Positions 25,922 through 33,624 of a stretch of 34,069 bases of DNA are shown one piece after another (within the stretch, counting starts at the first letter, position 1; each line of letters begins with the position of its first letter). The DNA lies in assembly GCA_900547975.1 (NCBI GenBank), contig URIX01000011.1, positions 1 to 34,069 on the forward strand. The letters run 5' to 3'. The notes under the pieces were generated by a model, which saw only the letters and a list, made by a program, of their open reading frames with translations, was not told the origin of the DNA and ran no database searches. Made by a program: the position numbers and the translations under genes. The stretch comes from an uncultured Eubacteriales bacterium. Its GTDB lineage: Bacteria > Bacillota > Clostridia > Christensenellales > CAG-917.

Positions 25922-26333
25922 GAGTTTTGTACTCTACAAGGGGGTAGGGGCGTGTACTCTAATTAAAGTTTCCCCTTTCCTCAGGTGTTTTCCCTATCGC
26001 CGTTCCCCCTCTGCATAAATTTGAGGGAACCCACGGCGACCGCGTAGCGGGGGACAACACTCGGTGCTCGCATAGAAAGGGACATTTCACTCATTATGTC
26101 ACCGTCCTTTGTGTGCCAGCTACGCACCCAAACGGCACAGTCGGACGGTACTAATCGTCAAGCTTCGACGCTCGCTACGGTCATCGCCTTGCGATTCCAG
26201 TTCCGTCTTCGAAGTTGCACATTCCGTGTACGAGTAGGCTACGAATAAGTTTCCGTTTATCCGCTTGCGCACAAAGTGCGCTATTTTGCGCGGTTTTATT
26301 GTTTTATTAGTGCTTAAAATCGAGTTTTGTACT
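25922..26333. repeat. 12-base direct repeats bracketing R2
   Basis: GAGTTTTGTACT occurs at 25922-25933 and again at 26322-26333, exactly 400 bases apart in the same orientation, on either side of repeat R2. This could be a target-site duplication or a leftover of recombination. Confidence 0.5.
25961..26281 (-). repeat. Structured dispersed repeat, copy R2 (fullest copy)
   Basis: Reverse complement of this stretch matches R1 (1-241) over its right two thirds and R3 (33788-33915) over its left third, so it joins the two partial copies into one element of about 320 bases. In element orientation it starts with a hairpin GCGCAC/GTGCGC (26281-26276 and 26272-26267), then AAGCGGATAAACG, a variable ATCGC/GCGAT stem (26195-26183), a TGTGCC/GGCACA stem (26139-26112), GAAATGTCCC, and a GTTCCC/GGGAAC hairpin. 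It ends with an A/T-rich segment. No ORF is supported. It lies between tsaD and the str operon. Function unknown. Confidence 0.82.
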
Positions 26334-26390
26334 ACATCTTGTATTATTTATACTATATATAAAATTTTTATGAAAAGTTGTGCCAAATAT

Positions 26391-26419
26391 TTGACATTGA
26401 TATTGAATGTTGGTAAGAT
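26391..26419 (+). promoter_or_regulatory. Promoter of the str cluster
   Basis: TTGACA (26391-26396), 17-base spacer, TAAGAT (26414-26419), with an extended -10 TG at 26411-26412. The start should be near 26426. The preceding 26282-26390 is A/T-rich and holds no gene. Confidence 0.88.
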
Positions 26420-26425
26420 ATAAAG

Positions 26426-26451
26426 GCTTACGAAGACGTAAGCAGTTTTTT
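26426..26451 (+). terminator. Stem-loop with U tract at the predicted 5' end of the str mRNA
   Basis: GCTTACG (26426-26432), loop AAGA, CGTAAGC (26437-26443), then AG and six T (26446-26451). By form it is an intrinsic terminator, yet it starts at the predicted first transcribed base. It may stop read-through from upstream, act as a very early attenuator, or protect the mRNA end. Confidence 0.65.
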
Positions 26452-26467
26452 AGTGTACAAAAAGAAT

Positions 26468-26734
26468 ATGGACAAAGAAAAACTTGAACTAATGCTTAAC
26501 ACCTCTTCAAAAGTTGTCGGTTCCAAACAGGTTTTGAAGGGAATATCCGATTCTACCGTCAGGTGTGTGATCGTAGCGTCGGATGCCGATGCTCAGATAA
26601 AGAAGAGAATCGTGGCGCAAGCAAAAGCCAACGGCGTGGAAATCGTTTACGTCGCTTCCAAGAAGCGGCTGGGCGAAAGCGCAGGGGTGGAAGTGAGCGC
26701 AGCGGCTGTCGGAATTGTCGAAGCAAAGGCATAG
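26468..26734 (+). CDS. rplGB: L7Ae-like K-turn RNA-binding protein (YbxF/RplGB type)
   Basis: 88-residue L7Ae/L30e/S12e/Gadd45-family protein. The Bacillus homologue YbxF binds kink-turn RNAs and associates with ribosomes; its gene also precedes rpsL. Landmarks are VVGSKQVLKGI, VIVASDADAQI, VYVASKKRLGESAGVEVSAAAVGIV. The frame is open from a GTG at 26453, but the ATG at 26468 gives the family-like start. Neither start has a clear ribosome binding site, which suggests low or special translation. First gene of the str cluster; rpsL follows after 61 bases containing a short ACCTG/CAGGT hairpin. Confidence 0.88.
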   Translation: MDKEKLELMLNTSSKVVGSKQVLKGISDSTVRCVIVASDADAQIKKRIVAQAKANGVEIVYVASKKRLGESAGVEVSAAAVGIVEAKA

Positions 26735-26795
26735 AGTCTTGATTGCACCTGTTGGGTTGCAGGTACATTCGAAAAATCTTACAGGAGGAACAATA

Positions 26796-27170
26796 ATGCC
26801 AACCATCAATCAACTTATCAGAAAAGGCAGAGAGAAACAGGTTAAAAAGTCGCTTACGCCTATCATGGAACAATGCCCGCAAAAACGCGGTATTTGCCTC
26901 AGTGTTACGACAACTTCCCCCAAGAAGCCGAACTCCGCTCTTCGTAAAATCGCAAGAGTTCGTTTGGTGAACGGAATGGAAGGTACTGTTTACATCCCCG
27001 GCGAAGGTCACAATCTGCAAGAACACAGCGTTGTTCTCATCAGAGGCGGCAGAGTCAAGGATTTGCCTGGTGTGCGTTATCACATTATCCGTGGTGCTCT
27101 TGATACGGCAGGCGTTGCAAAACGCGGTCAGGCAAGAAGCAAATACGGTGCGAAACGCCCCAAGAAATAA
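26796..27170 (+). CDS. rpsL: 30S ribosomal protein S12
   Basis: 124-residue S12 of the 30S decoding centre. It carries CPQKRGICLSV, the PKKPNSALRK loop with the two lysines linked to streptomycin sensitivity, GEGHNLQEHSVVLIRGGRVKDLPGVRYH with the aspartate that is methylthiolated in many bacteria, and the tail QARSKYGAKRPKK. The ATG at 26796 follows AGGAGG; the frame is open upstream to 26715 but that part is not S12-like. Followed by rpsG after 36 bases. Confidence 0.98.
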   Translation: MPTINQLIRKGREKQVKKSLTPIMEQCPQKRGICLSVTTTSPKKPNSALRKIARVRLVNGMEGTVYIPGEGHNLQEHSVVLIRGGRVKDLPGVRYHIIRGALDTAGVAKRGQARSKYGAKRPKK

Positions 27171-27206
27171 TTTTTTCGAATGTATTACTAAAATTAGGAG
27201 GTTACT

Positions 27207-27677
27207 ATGCCAAGAAGAAGCGGCGTGCCTAAAAGAGACGTACTTCCCGATCCTATCTACAACAGCAAGGTTGTGACCAAACTCATCAACCAAATTATGC
27301 TCGACGGCAAGAAGGGAACGGCGCAAGCAATCGTTTACGAGGCACTCAATATAGCAGCAGCAAAACTCGGACAAGAGCCTATGGACATCTTCAACAAAGC
27401 GCTTGAAAACGCAATGCCTATGCTCGAAGTCAAAGCAAGACGTGTGGGCGGTTCCACTTACCAAGTTCCTATGGAAATCCGTCCCGAACGCAGACAAACA
27501 CTTGCAATCCGTTGGATCGTCGCTTTCGCAAGAAAGAGAGGCGAAAAAACTATGGACGCAAGACTCGCAGGCGAACTTATGGACGCTTTCAATATGACGG
27601 GCGGCGCAGTCAAGAGAAAAGACGAAATGCATCGTGCGGCAGAAGCGAACAAGGCGTTTGCACATTACAGGTGGTAA
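27207..27677 (+). CDS. rpsG: 30S ribosomal protein S7
   Basis: 156-residue S7, a primary 16S rRNA-binding protein that nucleates the 30S head. Typical start MPRRSGVPKRDVLPDPIYNS, middle ALENAMPMLEVKARRVGGSTYQVP (written here only as a landmark in two parts: ALENAMPMLEVK and RRVGGSTYQVP), and RKRGEKTMDARLAGELMDA. AGGAGG precedes the ATG. fusA begins three bases after its stop, so the two are translationally coupled. Confidence 0.98.
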   Translation: MPRRSGVPKRDVLPDPIYNSKVVTKLINQIMLDGKKGTAQAIVYEALNIAAAKLGQEPMDIFNKALENAMPMLEVKARRVGGSTYQVPMEIRPERRQTLAIRWIVAFARKRGEKTMDARLAGELMDAFNMTGGAVKRKDEMHRAAEANKAFAHYRW

Positions 27678-27680
27678 TTT

Positions 27681-29777
27681 ATGCCTAGAAAATATGCTCT
27701 TGATAAGGTGAGGAATATCGGCATAATGGCACACATCGATGCCGGCAAAACCACGACAACCGAGCGTATTCTATACTACACGGGCGTGAACAGAAAACTC
27801 GGTGAAACCCACGACGGCTCTGCGACTATGGACTATATGGAACAAGAGCGCGAAAGAGGTATCACCATCACTTCTGCGGCAACTACCGCCGTGTGGAAGG
27901 GACATCAGATAAATATCATCGATACCCCCGGACACGTCGATTTCACGGTTGAAGTCGAACGCAGTCTGAGAGTCCTTGACGGGGCGGTCGCGGTGTTCTG
28001 CGCCAAAGGCGGCGTCGAACCTCAATCGGAAAACGTGTGGCGTCAAGCCGACACCTACAAAGTGCCGAGAATCGCTTTCGTCAACAAGATGGACATAAAC
28101 GGCGCGGATTTCTTCAACGCAGTCAAAATGATGCGTGAAAGATTGAACGCAAACGCAGTCCCCATTACGCTGCCCATCGGCAAAGAGTCCGAATTCGAAG
28201 GCGTCATCGACCTTCTCACGATGCAAGCGTTCTACTATGACCAAAAGGATAAAGGCGTAACGTTCTATGCAAAAGAAATCCCCGCGGAATATCAAGACCT
28301 TGCAAAAGAATACAGACTCAAAATGCTCGAAGCGGCGGCTGACTTTGACGAGAACATCTTTGAAAAAGTCATAATGGAAGATTACGATTCCATCACGATG
28401 GAAGAACTCAAAGCCGCAATTCGCAAAGGCACGATTGAAATGAAACTCAATCCCGTGCTTTGCGGAAGTTCTTACAAGAACACGGGCGTACAACTTATGC
28501 TCGACGCGGTCGTTGACTTCCTTCCCGCACCTACGGACGTTGCAAGTATCGAGGGTATCAATCCCAAAACGCAGCAACCCGAACTTCGTCACCCCGGCGA
28601 AAAAGAACCTTTCAGCGCACTCGTGTTCAAGATTCTCACGGATGAGTTTGTCGGAAAACTTTCCTTCATTCGTATCTATTCGGGAACGCTTACGACCGGC
28701 TCTATGGTTTACAACACCGTCAAGGGCGAAAACGAGAGAATCGGTCGTATCCTTCGTATGAACGCGGACAACCGCGAGGACATCGAAGAAGCGTATGCAG
28801 GCGATATAGTCGCTGTCATCGGCTTGAAAAAGAGCACGACGGGCGACACGCTGTCGGACAAGAACAACCAAATCATTCTCGAAAATATGGTCTTCCCCGA
28901 CCCTGTTATCAAGGTCGCAATCGAGCCTAAGTCGAAAGCGAGCCAAGAGAGAATGAATATGGCAATCATCAAACTGCAAGAGGAAGACCCCACCTTCAAG
29001 GCGTACACCGATAAGGAAACGGGTCAAACCATCATCGCAGGTATGGGCGAACTTCACCTCGACATCATCGTGGACAGAATGTTCAGAGAGTTCAAGGTCG
29101 AAGCAAATGTCGGCAGACCTCAGGTCAGTTACCGCGAAACCATCACCAAAGCCGTCAGGGCAGAAGGGAAATTCGTACGTCAATCGGGCGGTCACGGTCA
29201 ATACGGCCACATCGTCATCGAGATGGAACCGAATCCCGAAAAAGGTTTGGAAATGGAAAATGCCATCGTCGGCGGCGTCGTGAGCAAGGAATTTGCAAAC
29301 GCGGCGTGGGAAGGCATCAAGGAAGCGGCGCAAAGCGGTATCATCGCAGGTTACGAATGCGTGGACTTCAAAGTTCGCCTCGTAGACGGCAGTATGCACG
29401 AAGTCGACAGTTCGGAAATGGCGTTCAAGATTGCTGGTTCTATGGCGTTCAAGGAAGGCGCGGCAAAAGCAGCCCCCACGCTTCTCGAACCGATTATGAA
29501 GGTCGAAGTCGTAACGCCGGACGATTATCTCGGCGACGTTATGTCCAACCTCAATTCCAGACGCGGACAAGTCAAGGGTATCGAGCCTCGCAACGGCGCA
29601 CAAGTCGTGGATTGCGATGTTCCGCTCTCCGAAATGTTCGGTTATGCAACCAGCCTTCGCAGCATTACGCAAGGCAGAGCAAACTTCACGATGTTGTTTG
29701 ACCACTATGCAGTCGTTCCCAAGAGCGTTGCAGAAAAGGTCATCGGCGAAGTGAAAGCAAAAGATTCCAAAAAGTAA
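27681..29777 (+). CDS. fusA: Elongation factor G
   Basis: 698-residue GTPase that drives translocation of tRNA-mRNA on the ribosome. G motifs: AHIDAGKTTTTERILYYTG (P-loop), GITITSAA (switch I), DTPGHVDF (switch II), NKMD, and GSSYKNTGVQ. Domain IV carries the RQSGGHGQYGHIVIEMEP segment. Length matches. The ribosome binding purines (GGTGG) lie inside the end of rpsG, three bases upstream of which its stop occurs. Confidence 0.98.
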   Translation: MPRKYALDKVRNIGIMAHIDAGKTTTTERILYYTGVNRKLGETHDGSATMDYMEQERERGITITSAATTAVWKGHQINIIDTPGHVDFTVEVERSLRVLDGAVAVFCAKGGVEPQSENVWRQADTYKVPRIAFVNKMDINGADFFNAVKMMRERLNANAVPITLPIGKESEFEGVIDLLTMQAFYYDQKDKGVTFYAKEIPAEYQDLAKEYRLKMLEAAADFDENIFEKVIMEDYDSITMEELKAAIRKGTIEMKLNPVLCGSSYKNTGVQLMLDAVVDFLPAPTDVASIEGINPKTQQPELRHPGEKEPFSALVFKILTDEFVGKLSFIRIYSGTLTTGSMVYNTVKGENERIGRILRMNADNREDIEEAYAGDIVAVIGLKKSTTGDTLSDKNNQIILENMVFPDPVIKVAIEPKSKASQERMNMAIIKLQEEDPTFKAYTDKETGQTIIAGMGELHLDIIVDRMFREFKVEANVGRPQVSYRETITKAVRAEGKFVRQSGGHGQYGHIVIEMEPNPEKGLEMENAIVGGVVSKEFANAAWEGIKEAAQSGIIAGYECVDFKVRLVDGSMHEVDSSEMAFKIAGSMAFKEGAAKAAPTLLEPIMKVEVVTPDDYLGDVMSNLNSRRGQVKGIEPRNGAQVVDCDVPLSEMFGYATSLRSITQGRANFTMLFDHYAVVPKSVAEKVIGEVKAKDSKK

Positions 29778-29864
29778 GCATATATAGATTTAATATTTAT
29801 ATATAAAATACTTTGGATAATAAATAATAAAAAAACCAAAAAACAATATTGGAGGAAATCTAGT

Positions 29865-31070
29865 ATGGCAAAAGCAAAGTTTGAAAGAACAAAGCCGCAC
29901 GTTAACATTGGTACCATCGGTCACGTTGACCACGGCAAAACCACTCTTACCGCTGCAATCACGATGTACTGCGCATCCAAGGGCGAAGCACAAGCGATGA
30001 AGTACGACGAGATCGATAAGGCTCCGGAAGAAAAAGCAAGAGGAATCACGATCAACACCGCACACGTCGAGTACGAAACCCCGAAGCGTCACTATGCACA
30101 CGTTGACTGCCCCGGCCATGCGGACTATGTTAAAAACATGATCACCGGTGCTGCTCAAATGGACGGCGCAATCCTCGTTGTTGCTGCTTCCGACGGCCCG
30201 ATGCCTCAAACTCGTGAGCACATCCTTCTTGCTCGTCAGGTTGGTGTTCCTTACATCCTCGTCTTCCTTAACAAGTGCGACCAAGTCGACGACGAAGAAC
30301 TTCTCGAACTCGTTGAAATGGAAGTTCGCGAACTTCTCAACGAATACGGCTTCCCCGGCGACGATACCCCCATCATCCGCGGTTCCGCTTTGAAGGCAAT
30401 GGAAGCAGGTCTTGCAGGCAAGTGGGACGACCCCGCATTTGGGCCTATCCAAGCGCTTCTCGACGCAGTCGACAGCTATATCCCCGATCCTCAACGTGAC
30501 ACGGATAAGCCGTTCTTGATGCCTGTTGAAGACGTCTTCACCATCACCGGACGCGGCACCGTTGCAACCGGTAGAGTTGAGCGTGGTGTCCTTCGTATGG
30601 GCGACAAGGTCGAAATCGTCGGTCTCTCCACCGAAAAGAAAGAAACGACCGTCACCGGTATCGAAATGTTCCGTAAACTTCTTGACTACGCAGAGGGCGG
30701 CGACAACATCGGCGCATTGCTCCGTGGTATCCAAAGAAGCGAAATCGAACGTGGTCAAGTTCTTGCAAAACCGGGTTCGATCCATCCGCACACTCACTTC
30801 ACAGCGCAAGTGTACGTTTTGACAAAAGATGAGGGTGGTCGTCACACACCGTTCTTCGATGGTTATCGTCCTCAGTTCTATTTCAGAACGACCGACGTCA
30901 CCGGTTCCATCAAATTGCCGCAAGGCGTTGAAATGGTTATGCCCGGCGACCACATCGATATGGAAATCACTCTTATCACCCCGATCGCAATCGAAGAAGG
31001 TCTCCGTTTTGCTATTCGTGAAGGCGGTAGAACAGTTGGTTCCGGCGTCGTTGCTAAGATCATCGAATAA
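29865..31070 (+). CDS. tuf: Elongation factor Tu
   Basis: 401-residue GTPase that delivers aminoacyl-tRNA to the ribosome. Motifs: GHVDHGKTTLTAAIT, ARGITINTAHVEYET, DCPGHADYVKNMITGAAQMD, NKCDQVDD, GSALKA, and FTITGRGTVATGRVERG in domain 2; IHPHTHFTAQVYVL and the VGSGVVAKI end in domain 3. GGAGG precedes the ATG. The 87-base gap after fusA is very A/T-rich and may hold a promoter, but no convincing -35 and -10 pair stands out. Confidence 0.98.
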   Translation: MAKAKFERTKPHVNIGTIGHVDHGKTTLTAAITMYCASKGEAQAMKYDEIDKAPEEKARGITINTAHVEYETPKRHYAHVDCPGHADYVKNMITGAAQMDGAILVVAASDGPMPQTREHILLARQVGVPYILVFLNKCDQVDDEELLELVEMEVRELLNEYGFPGDDTPIIRGSALKAMEAGLAGKWDDPAFGPIQALLDAVDSYIPDPQRDTDKPFLMPVEDVFTITGRGTVATGRVERGVLRMGDKVEIVGLSTEKKETTVTGIEMFRKLLDYAEGGDNIGALLRGIQRSEIERGQVLAKPGSIHPHTHFTAQVYVLTKDEGGRHTPFFDGYRPQFYFRTTDVTGSIKLPQGVEMVMPGDHIDMEITLITPIAIEEGLRFAIREGGRTVGSGVVAKIIE

Positions 31071-31104
31071 TATTTGTTCTTTCAATAATATATACAACAA
31101 TGCT

Positions 31105-31131
31105 CTACACGGCAAAATGCTTGCCGTGTAG
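31105..31131 (+). other. Perfect 11-bp hairpin between tuf and rpmG
   Basis: CTACACGGCAA (31105-31115), five-base loop AATGC, TTGCCGTGTAG (31121-31131). No U tract follows (GGTGTCGTATTG), so it is not a standard terminator; it could limit read-through, mark a processing site or protect the 3' end of tuf mRNA. Confidence 0.7.
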
Positions 31132-31165
31132 GGTGTCGTATTGATTGAACAAAAAGGAGGCTACT

Positions 31166-31330
31166 ATGGCTCAGAAAGGAGCAAGAGTTAAGGTTGTTTT
31201 GGCTTGCACCGAATGCAAACAACGCAATTACAACCTTACCAAAAACAAACAGAAGCACCCCGACAGAATGGAGCTTCAAAAGTATTGCAGATTTTGCAAA
31301 AAGCACACCTTGCACAGAGAAACTAAGTAA
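31166..31330 (+). CDS. rpmG: 50S ribosomal protein L33, zinc-binding form
   Basis: 54-residue L33 of the zinc-binding (C+) type, with CTEC near the start and CRFC near the end, and the family core YNLTKNKQKHPDRMELQKYC. The ATG at 31166 follows AAGGAGG; the frame is open further upstream but that part is not part of L33. It begins the rpmG-secE-nusG-rplK-rplA group found in many Bacillota. Confidence 0.96.
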   Translation: MAQKGARVKVVLACTECKQRNYNLTKNKQKHPDRMELQKYCRFCKKHTLHRETK

Positions 31331-31354
31331 GGCTGTCTAAGGATAGGAGGCAAT

Positions 31355-31729
31355 ATGGCAAAGAAAACGCCAAAAAACCAAACCTCAACCCAAGAAACGA
31401 CAAACAACGCAGCGCAAGTAGAAGTTCAAAAGGCTGCCGTTAACGTTGATTCTAAAAACGAGTCTTCCAAAGCAAAAAAGTCCGCAAACGACAAAAAATC
31501 GTCCGATAAACCCAACATCTTCAAGAGAATGGGCAAGGGCATCAAAGGTATCGTTTCCGAACTCAAAAAGGTTACTTGGCCCAAGGGCAAAGAGGTCGGA
31601 AAGAATACAGCCGTCGTTTTGACCGTTGTCGTTCTTTTCTTCGTCATTCTTTTTGCTCTCGATTATGTGTTGGGCGGCCTGTTCGGCCTAGTCACCGACG
31701 GCAAATGGGCAACCATTTTCATTTCATAA
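31355..31729 (+). CDS. secE: SecE, preprotein translocase subunit
   Basis: 124-residue membrane subunit of the SecYEG channel. The conserved part is at 53-124: an amphipathic helix (GKGIKGIVSELKKVTWPKGK) followed by one membrane segment (about 85-115). Residues 1-52 are a long polar Gln/Asn/Ser/Lys-rich extension; single-span bacterial SecE proteins are often only 60-80 residues. TAGGAGG precedes the ATG. The nusG gene starts nine bases after the stop, as usual for this pair. Confidence 0.95.
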   Translation: MAKKTPKNQTSTQETTNNAAQVEVQKAAVNVDSKNESSKAKKSANDKKSSDKPNIFKRMGKGIKGIVSELKKVTWPKGKEVGKNTAVVLTVVVLFFVILFALDYVLGGLFGLVTDGKWATIFIS

Positions 31730-31738
31730 GAGGGCTGT

Positions 31739-32266
31739 ATGGAAAATTTGGAACAACCGAAATGGTACGTCGTCCACACTTATTCGGGTTACGAAAACTC
31801 TGTGGAAACCGACCTTCGTAATATGATTGAAAACAACAACTTGCAGGATTATATCTTTGATATAAAAATCCCCGTTGAAGACGACATCGTTGAAAGAAAC
31901 GGCAAAAAGAAAGTCATTCAACGCAAGAAATTCCCCAGTTACGTTTTCATCAAAATGATTTACACCAACCACATTTGGTTTATGGTGACCAGAGCGCGCG
32001 GAGTTACGAGTTTTGTTGGCTCGGCAGGTCGTCCTATTGCGCTTACCGATGACGAAATCAGAAGAATCGGTCTTGAAACCGTCAGCATCGAAGACTTCGA
32101 CATCAAAGTCGGCGATGACGTAAGAATCGTCAACGGCGCACTCGAAAACTTCATCGGCGTTGTCGAATCAATCAGCGCAGAACGCCAAAAAGTCAAAGTT
32201 ATAGTGGCAATGTTCGGACGTCAAACACCCGTCGAACTCGATTTTGCTCAGGTTGAGAAACTTTGA
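31739..32266 (+). CDS. nusG: Transcription termination/antitermination factor NusG
   Basis: 175-residue NusG, which binds RNA polymerase and affects pausing, termination and coupling to ribosomes. The NGN domain (about 8-105) starts with KWYVVHTYSGYENSV and contains KKFPSYVFIKM and VRGVTSFVG-like RGVTSFVGS; the KOW domain (about 122-155) has GDDVRIVNGALENFIGVV. AGAGGG lies upstream of the ATG. It sits between secE and the rplK leader, matching the family's normal context. Confidence 0.97.
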   Translation: MENLEQPKWYVVHTYSGYENSVETDLRNMIENNNLQDYIFDIKIPVEDDIVERNGKKKVIQRKKFPSYVFIKMIYTNHIWFMVTRARGVTSFVGSAGRPIALTDDEIRRIGLETVSIEDFDIKVGDDVRIVNGALENFIGVVESISAERQKVKVIVAMFGRQTPVELDFAQVEKL

Positions 32267-32299
32267 AACTCGCACTCAGGTGCATTATCTTTAATCGCG

Positions 32300-32391
32300 T
32301 CTACAGGACGCAAGTCGCAGGACTATAATCTTCGTGGGAGACGGCAAATCTCTTTCATACCGTCGCAAAACCACGTTAGTCAGGAGGATTT
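32300..32391 (+). promoter_or_regulatory. rplK-rplA leader with probable L1-binding stem and promoter
   Basis: The segment 32333-32375 folds into two stems, CGTGG/CCACG and GACGG/CCGTC, separated by an asymmetric internal loop (GA against GCAAAA). This is the layout of the 23S rRNA mimic through which L1 represses its own operon. A TATAAT at 32324-32329 with TCTACA 18 bases upstream (32300-32305) would start transcription near 32336. Two small hairpins (GCGTC/GACGC and AGTC/GACT, about 32297-32323) lie just upstream. AGGAGG at 32382-32387 serves rplK. Confidence 0.6.
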
Positions 32392-32817
32392 ATGGCTAAG
32401 AAAATTACAGCAGTTGTAAAACTTCAGTTGCCCGCCGGCAAAGCGACCCCCGGTCCGCCCGTAGGTTCTACGCTCGGCCCTCACGGCATCAACATTGCAG
32501 GTTTTACTAAGGAATTCAACGAGAAAACTTCCAAAGACGCTGGCTTGATTATCCCGGTTATCATCACCATCTATCAAGACCACTCTTTCACTTTTGTGCT
32601 TAAAACACCGCCCGCGCCCGTTCTTATCAAGAAGGCTTGCGGTTTGCAAAGCGCATCGGCAGTCCCCAACAAAACCAAAGTCGCTACTCTCACAAAAGAG
32701 CAACTTCGCGAGATTGCTACTCAAAAAATGCCCGACCTTAACGCAGCCAACATCGATACCGCTATGAGTATGATCGCAGGTACCGCACGCAGTATGGGCG
32801 TTCTCGTGGAAGAATAA
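32392..32817 (+). CDS. rplK: 50S ribosomal protein L11
   Basis: 141-residue L11 of the GTPase-associated centre, where thiostrepton binds. Landmarks: VKLQLPAGKATPGPPVGSTL (two flexible prolines), GPHGINIAGFTKEFN, the C-terminal RNA-binding PDLNAANIDTAMSMIAGTARSMG. AGGAGG precedes the ATG; rplA follows after 10 bases. Ligand for factors acting at the ribosomal stalk. Confidence 0.98.
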   Translation: MAKKITAVVKLQLPAGKATPGPPVGSTLGPHGINIAGFTKEFNEKTSKDAGLIIPVIITIYQDHSFTFVLKTPPAPVLIKKACGLQSASAVPNKTKVATLTKEQLREIATQKMPDLNAANIDTAMSMIAGTARSMGVLVEE

Positions 32818-32827
32818 GGAGGTTCGT

Positions 32828-33517
32828 ATGAAACGCGGTAAACATTATATTGATTCGAAAAAACTCATCGATAGCACCAAACTCTATGAAAGCCAAGAAG
32901 CAATCGCTCTTGCCGTTCAAACTGCAAAGTCCAAATTCGATGAAACGATAGAATTGCACGTCAAACTCGGTATCGACCCCCGTCACGCTGACCAACAAGT
33001 TCGTGGCGTTGTGGTTCTTCCCAACGGTACAGGTAAAACCGTCCGCGTCCTCGCAATCTGCAAGGGTGCAAAAGCGGACGAAGCACAAGCGGCCGGCGCA
33101 GATTTCGTCGGCGGCGAGGAAATGATCCAAAAGATTCAACAAGAAAACTGGTTCGACTATGACGTTATCGTCACAACTCCCGATATGATGGGCGTTGTCG
33201 GTCGTCTCGGTAAAGTCCTCGGTCCTAAGGGATTGATGCCTAACCCCAAGTCAGGCACCGTCACGATGGATATCACTCGCGCTATCCACGATATTAAAGC
33301 CGGTAAAGTCGAGTACAGAGTAGACAAGCAAGCAATCTGCCACGTTCCTTTCGGCAAAGCATCCTTCGGCGCTGAAAAACTCACCGAGAACTTCAACACT
33401 CTTATGGACGCACTTGTCAAAGCAAAACCGGCAGCGGCAAAAGGCGTATATTTCAGATCCATTTACATTGCAACGACGATGGGACCGTCCATCAAAGTTC
33501 TCTATCGTATGGGCTAA
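32828..33517 (+). CDS. rplA: 50S ribosomal protein L1
   Basis: 229-residue L1, which forms the mobile L1 stalk near the E site and usually represses the rplKA operon by binding its leader. Landmarks: TIELHVKLGIDPRHADQQVRG, GRLGKVLGPKGLMPNPKSGTV, VEYRVDKQAICHVPFGKASF. AAGGAGG precedes the ATG. In most bacteria rplJ and rplL follow; here a non-coding hairpin and repeat region follows to the end of the window. Confidence 0.98.
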   Translation: MKRGKHYIDSKKLIDSTKLYESQEAIALAVQTAKSKFDETIELHVKLGIDPRHADQQVRGVVVLPNGTGKTVRVLAICKGAKADEAQAAGADFVGGEEMIQKIQQENWFDYDVIVTTPDMMGVVGRLGKVLGPKGLMPNPKSGTVTMDITRAIHDIKAGKVEYRVDKQAICHVPFGKASFGAEKLTENFNTLMDALVKAKPAAAKGVYFRSIYIATTMGPSIKVLYRMG

Positions 33518-33526
33518 TAGCGCACT

Positions 33527-33623
33527 ATTGAGCAAATAGCATCGTCAAAGCCCCTCGACTGTCAACTCATTTACGATTAGTAAATTAGGGTTGTCATTCG
33601 AGGGGTTTTTCCTTGTTCTTCAT
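33527..33623 (+). repeat. Hairpin element H3, probable rplA terminator
   Basis: Third copy of the H family, starting ten bases after the rplA stop. It has ATTGAGCAAATAGC (33527-33540, compare ATTGAGCGAATAAC in H1), the stem CCCCTCGA/TCGAGGGG (33551-33558 and 33598-33605), an inner ATTTAC/GTAAAT hairpin (33569-33574 and 33580-33585), and the tail TTTTTCCTTGTTCTTCAT (33606-33623). The stem plus T-rich tail would work as an intrinsic terminator. Stem sequences are unrelated to those of H1 and H2. Confidence 0.78.
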
Positions 33624-33624
33624 C

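Noticed and set aside
25675..26290. CRISPR array
   Set aside because: Tandem H1 and H2 are structurally similar but are not identical short repeats with regular spacers, and no cas genes are present.
26715..26795. Longer S12 with 27 extra N-terminal residues
   Set aside because: S12 normally begins MPTINQLI, and AGGAGG lies at the right distance from 26796.
30770..30790. tRNA-like GGTTCGATCC T-arm motif
   Set aside because: It lies in frame inside tuf (AKPGSIHPH) and no acceptor or anticodon stems surround it.
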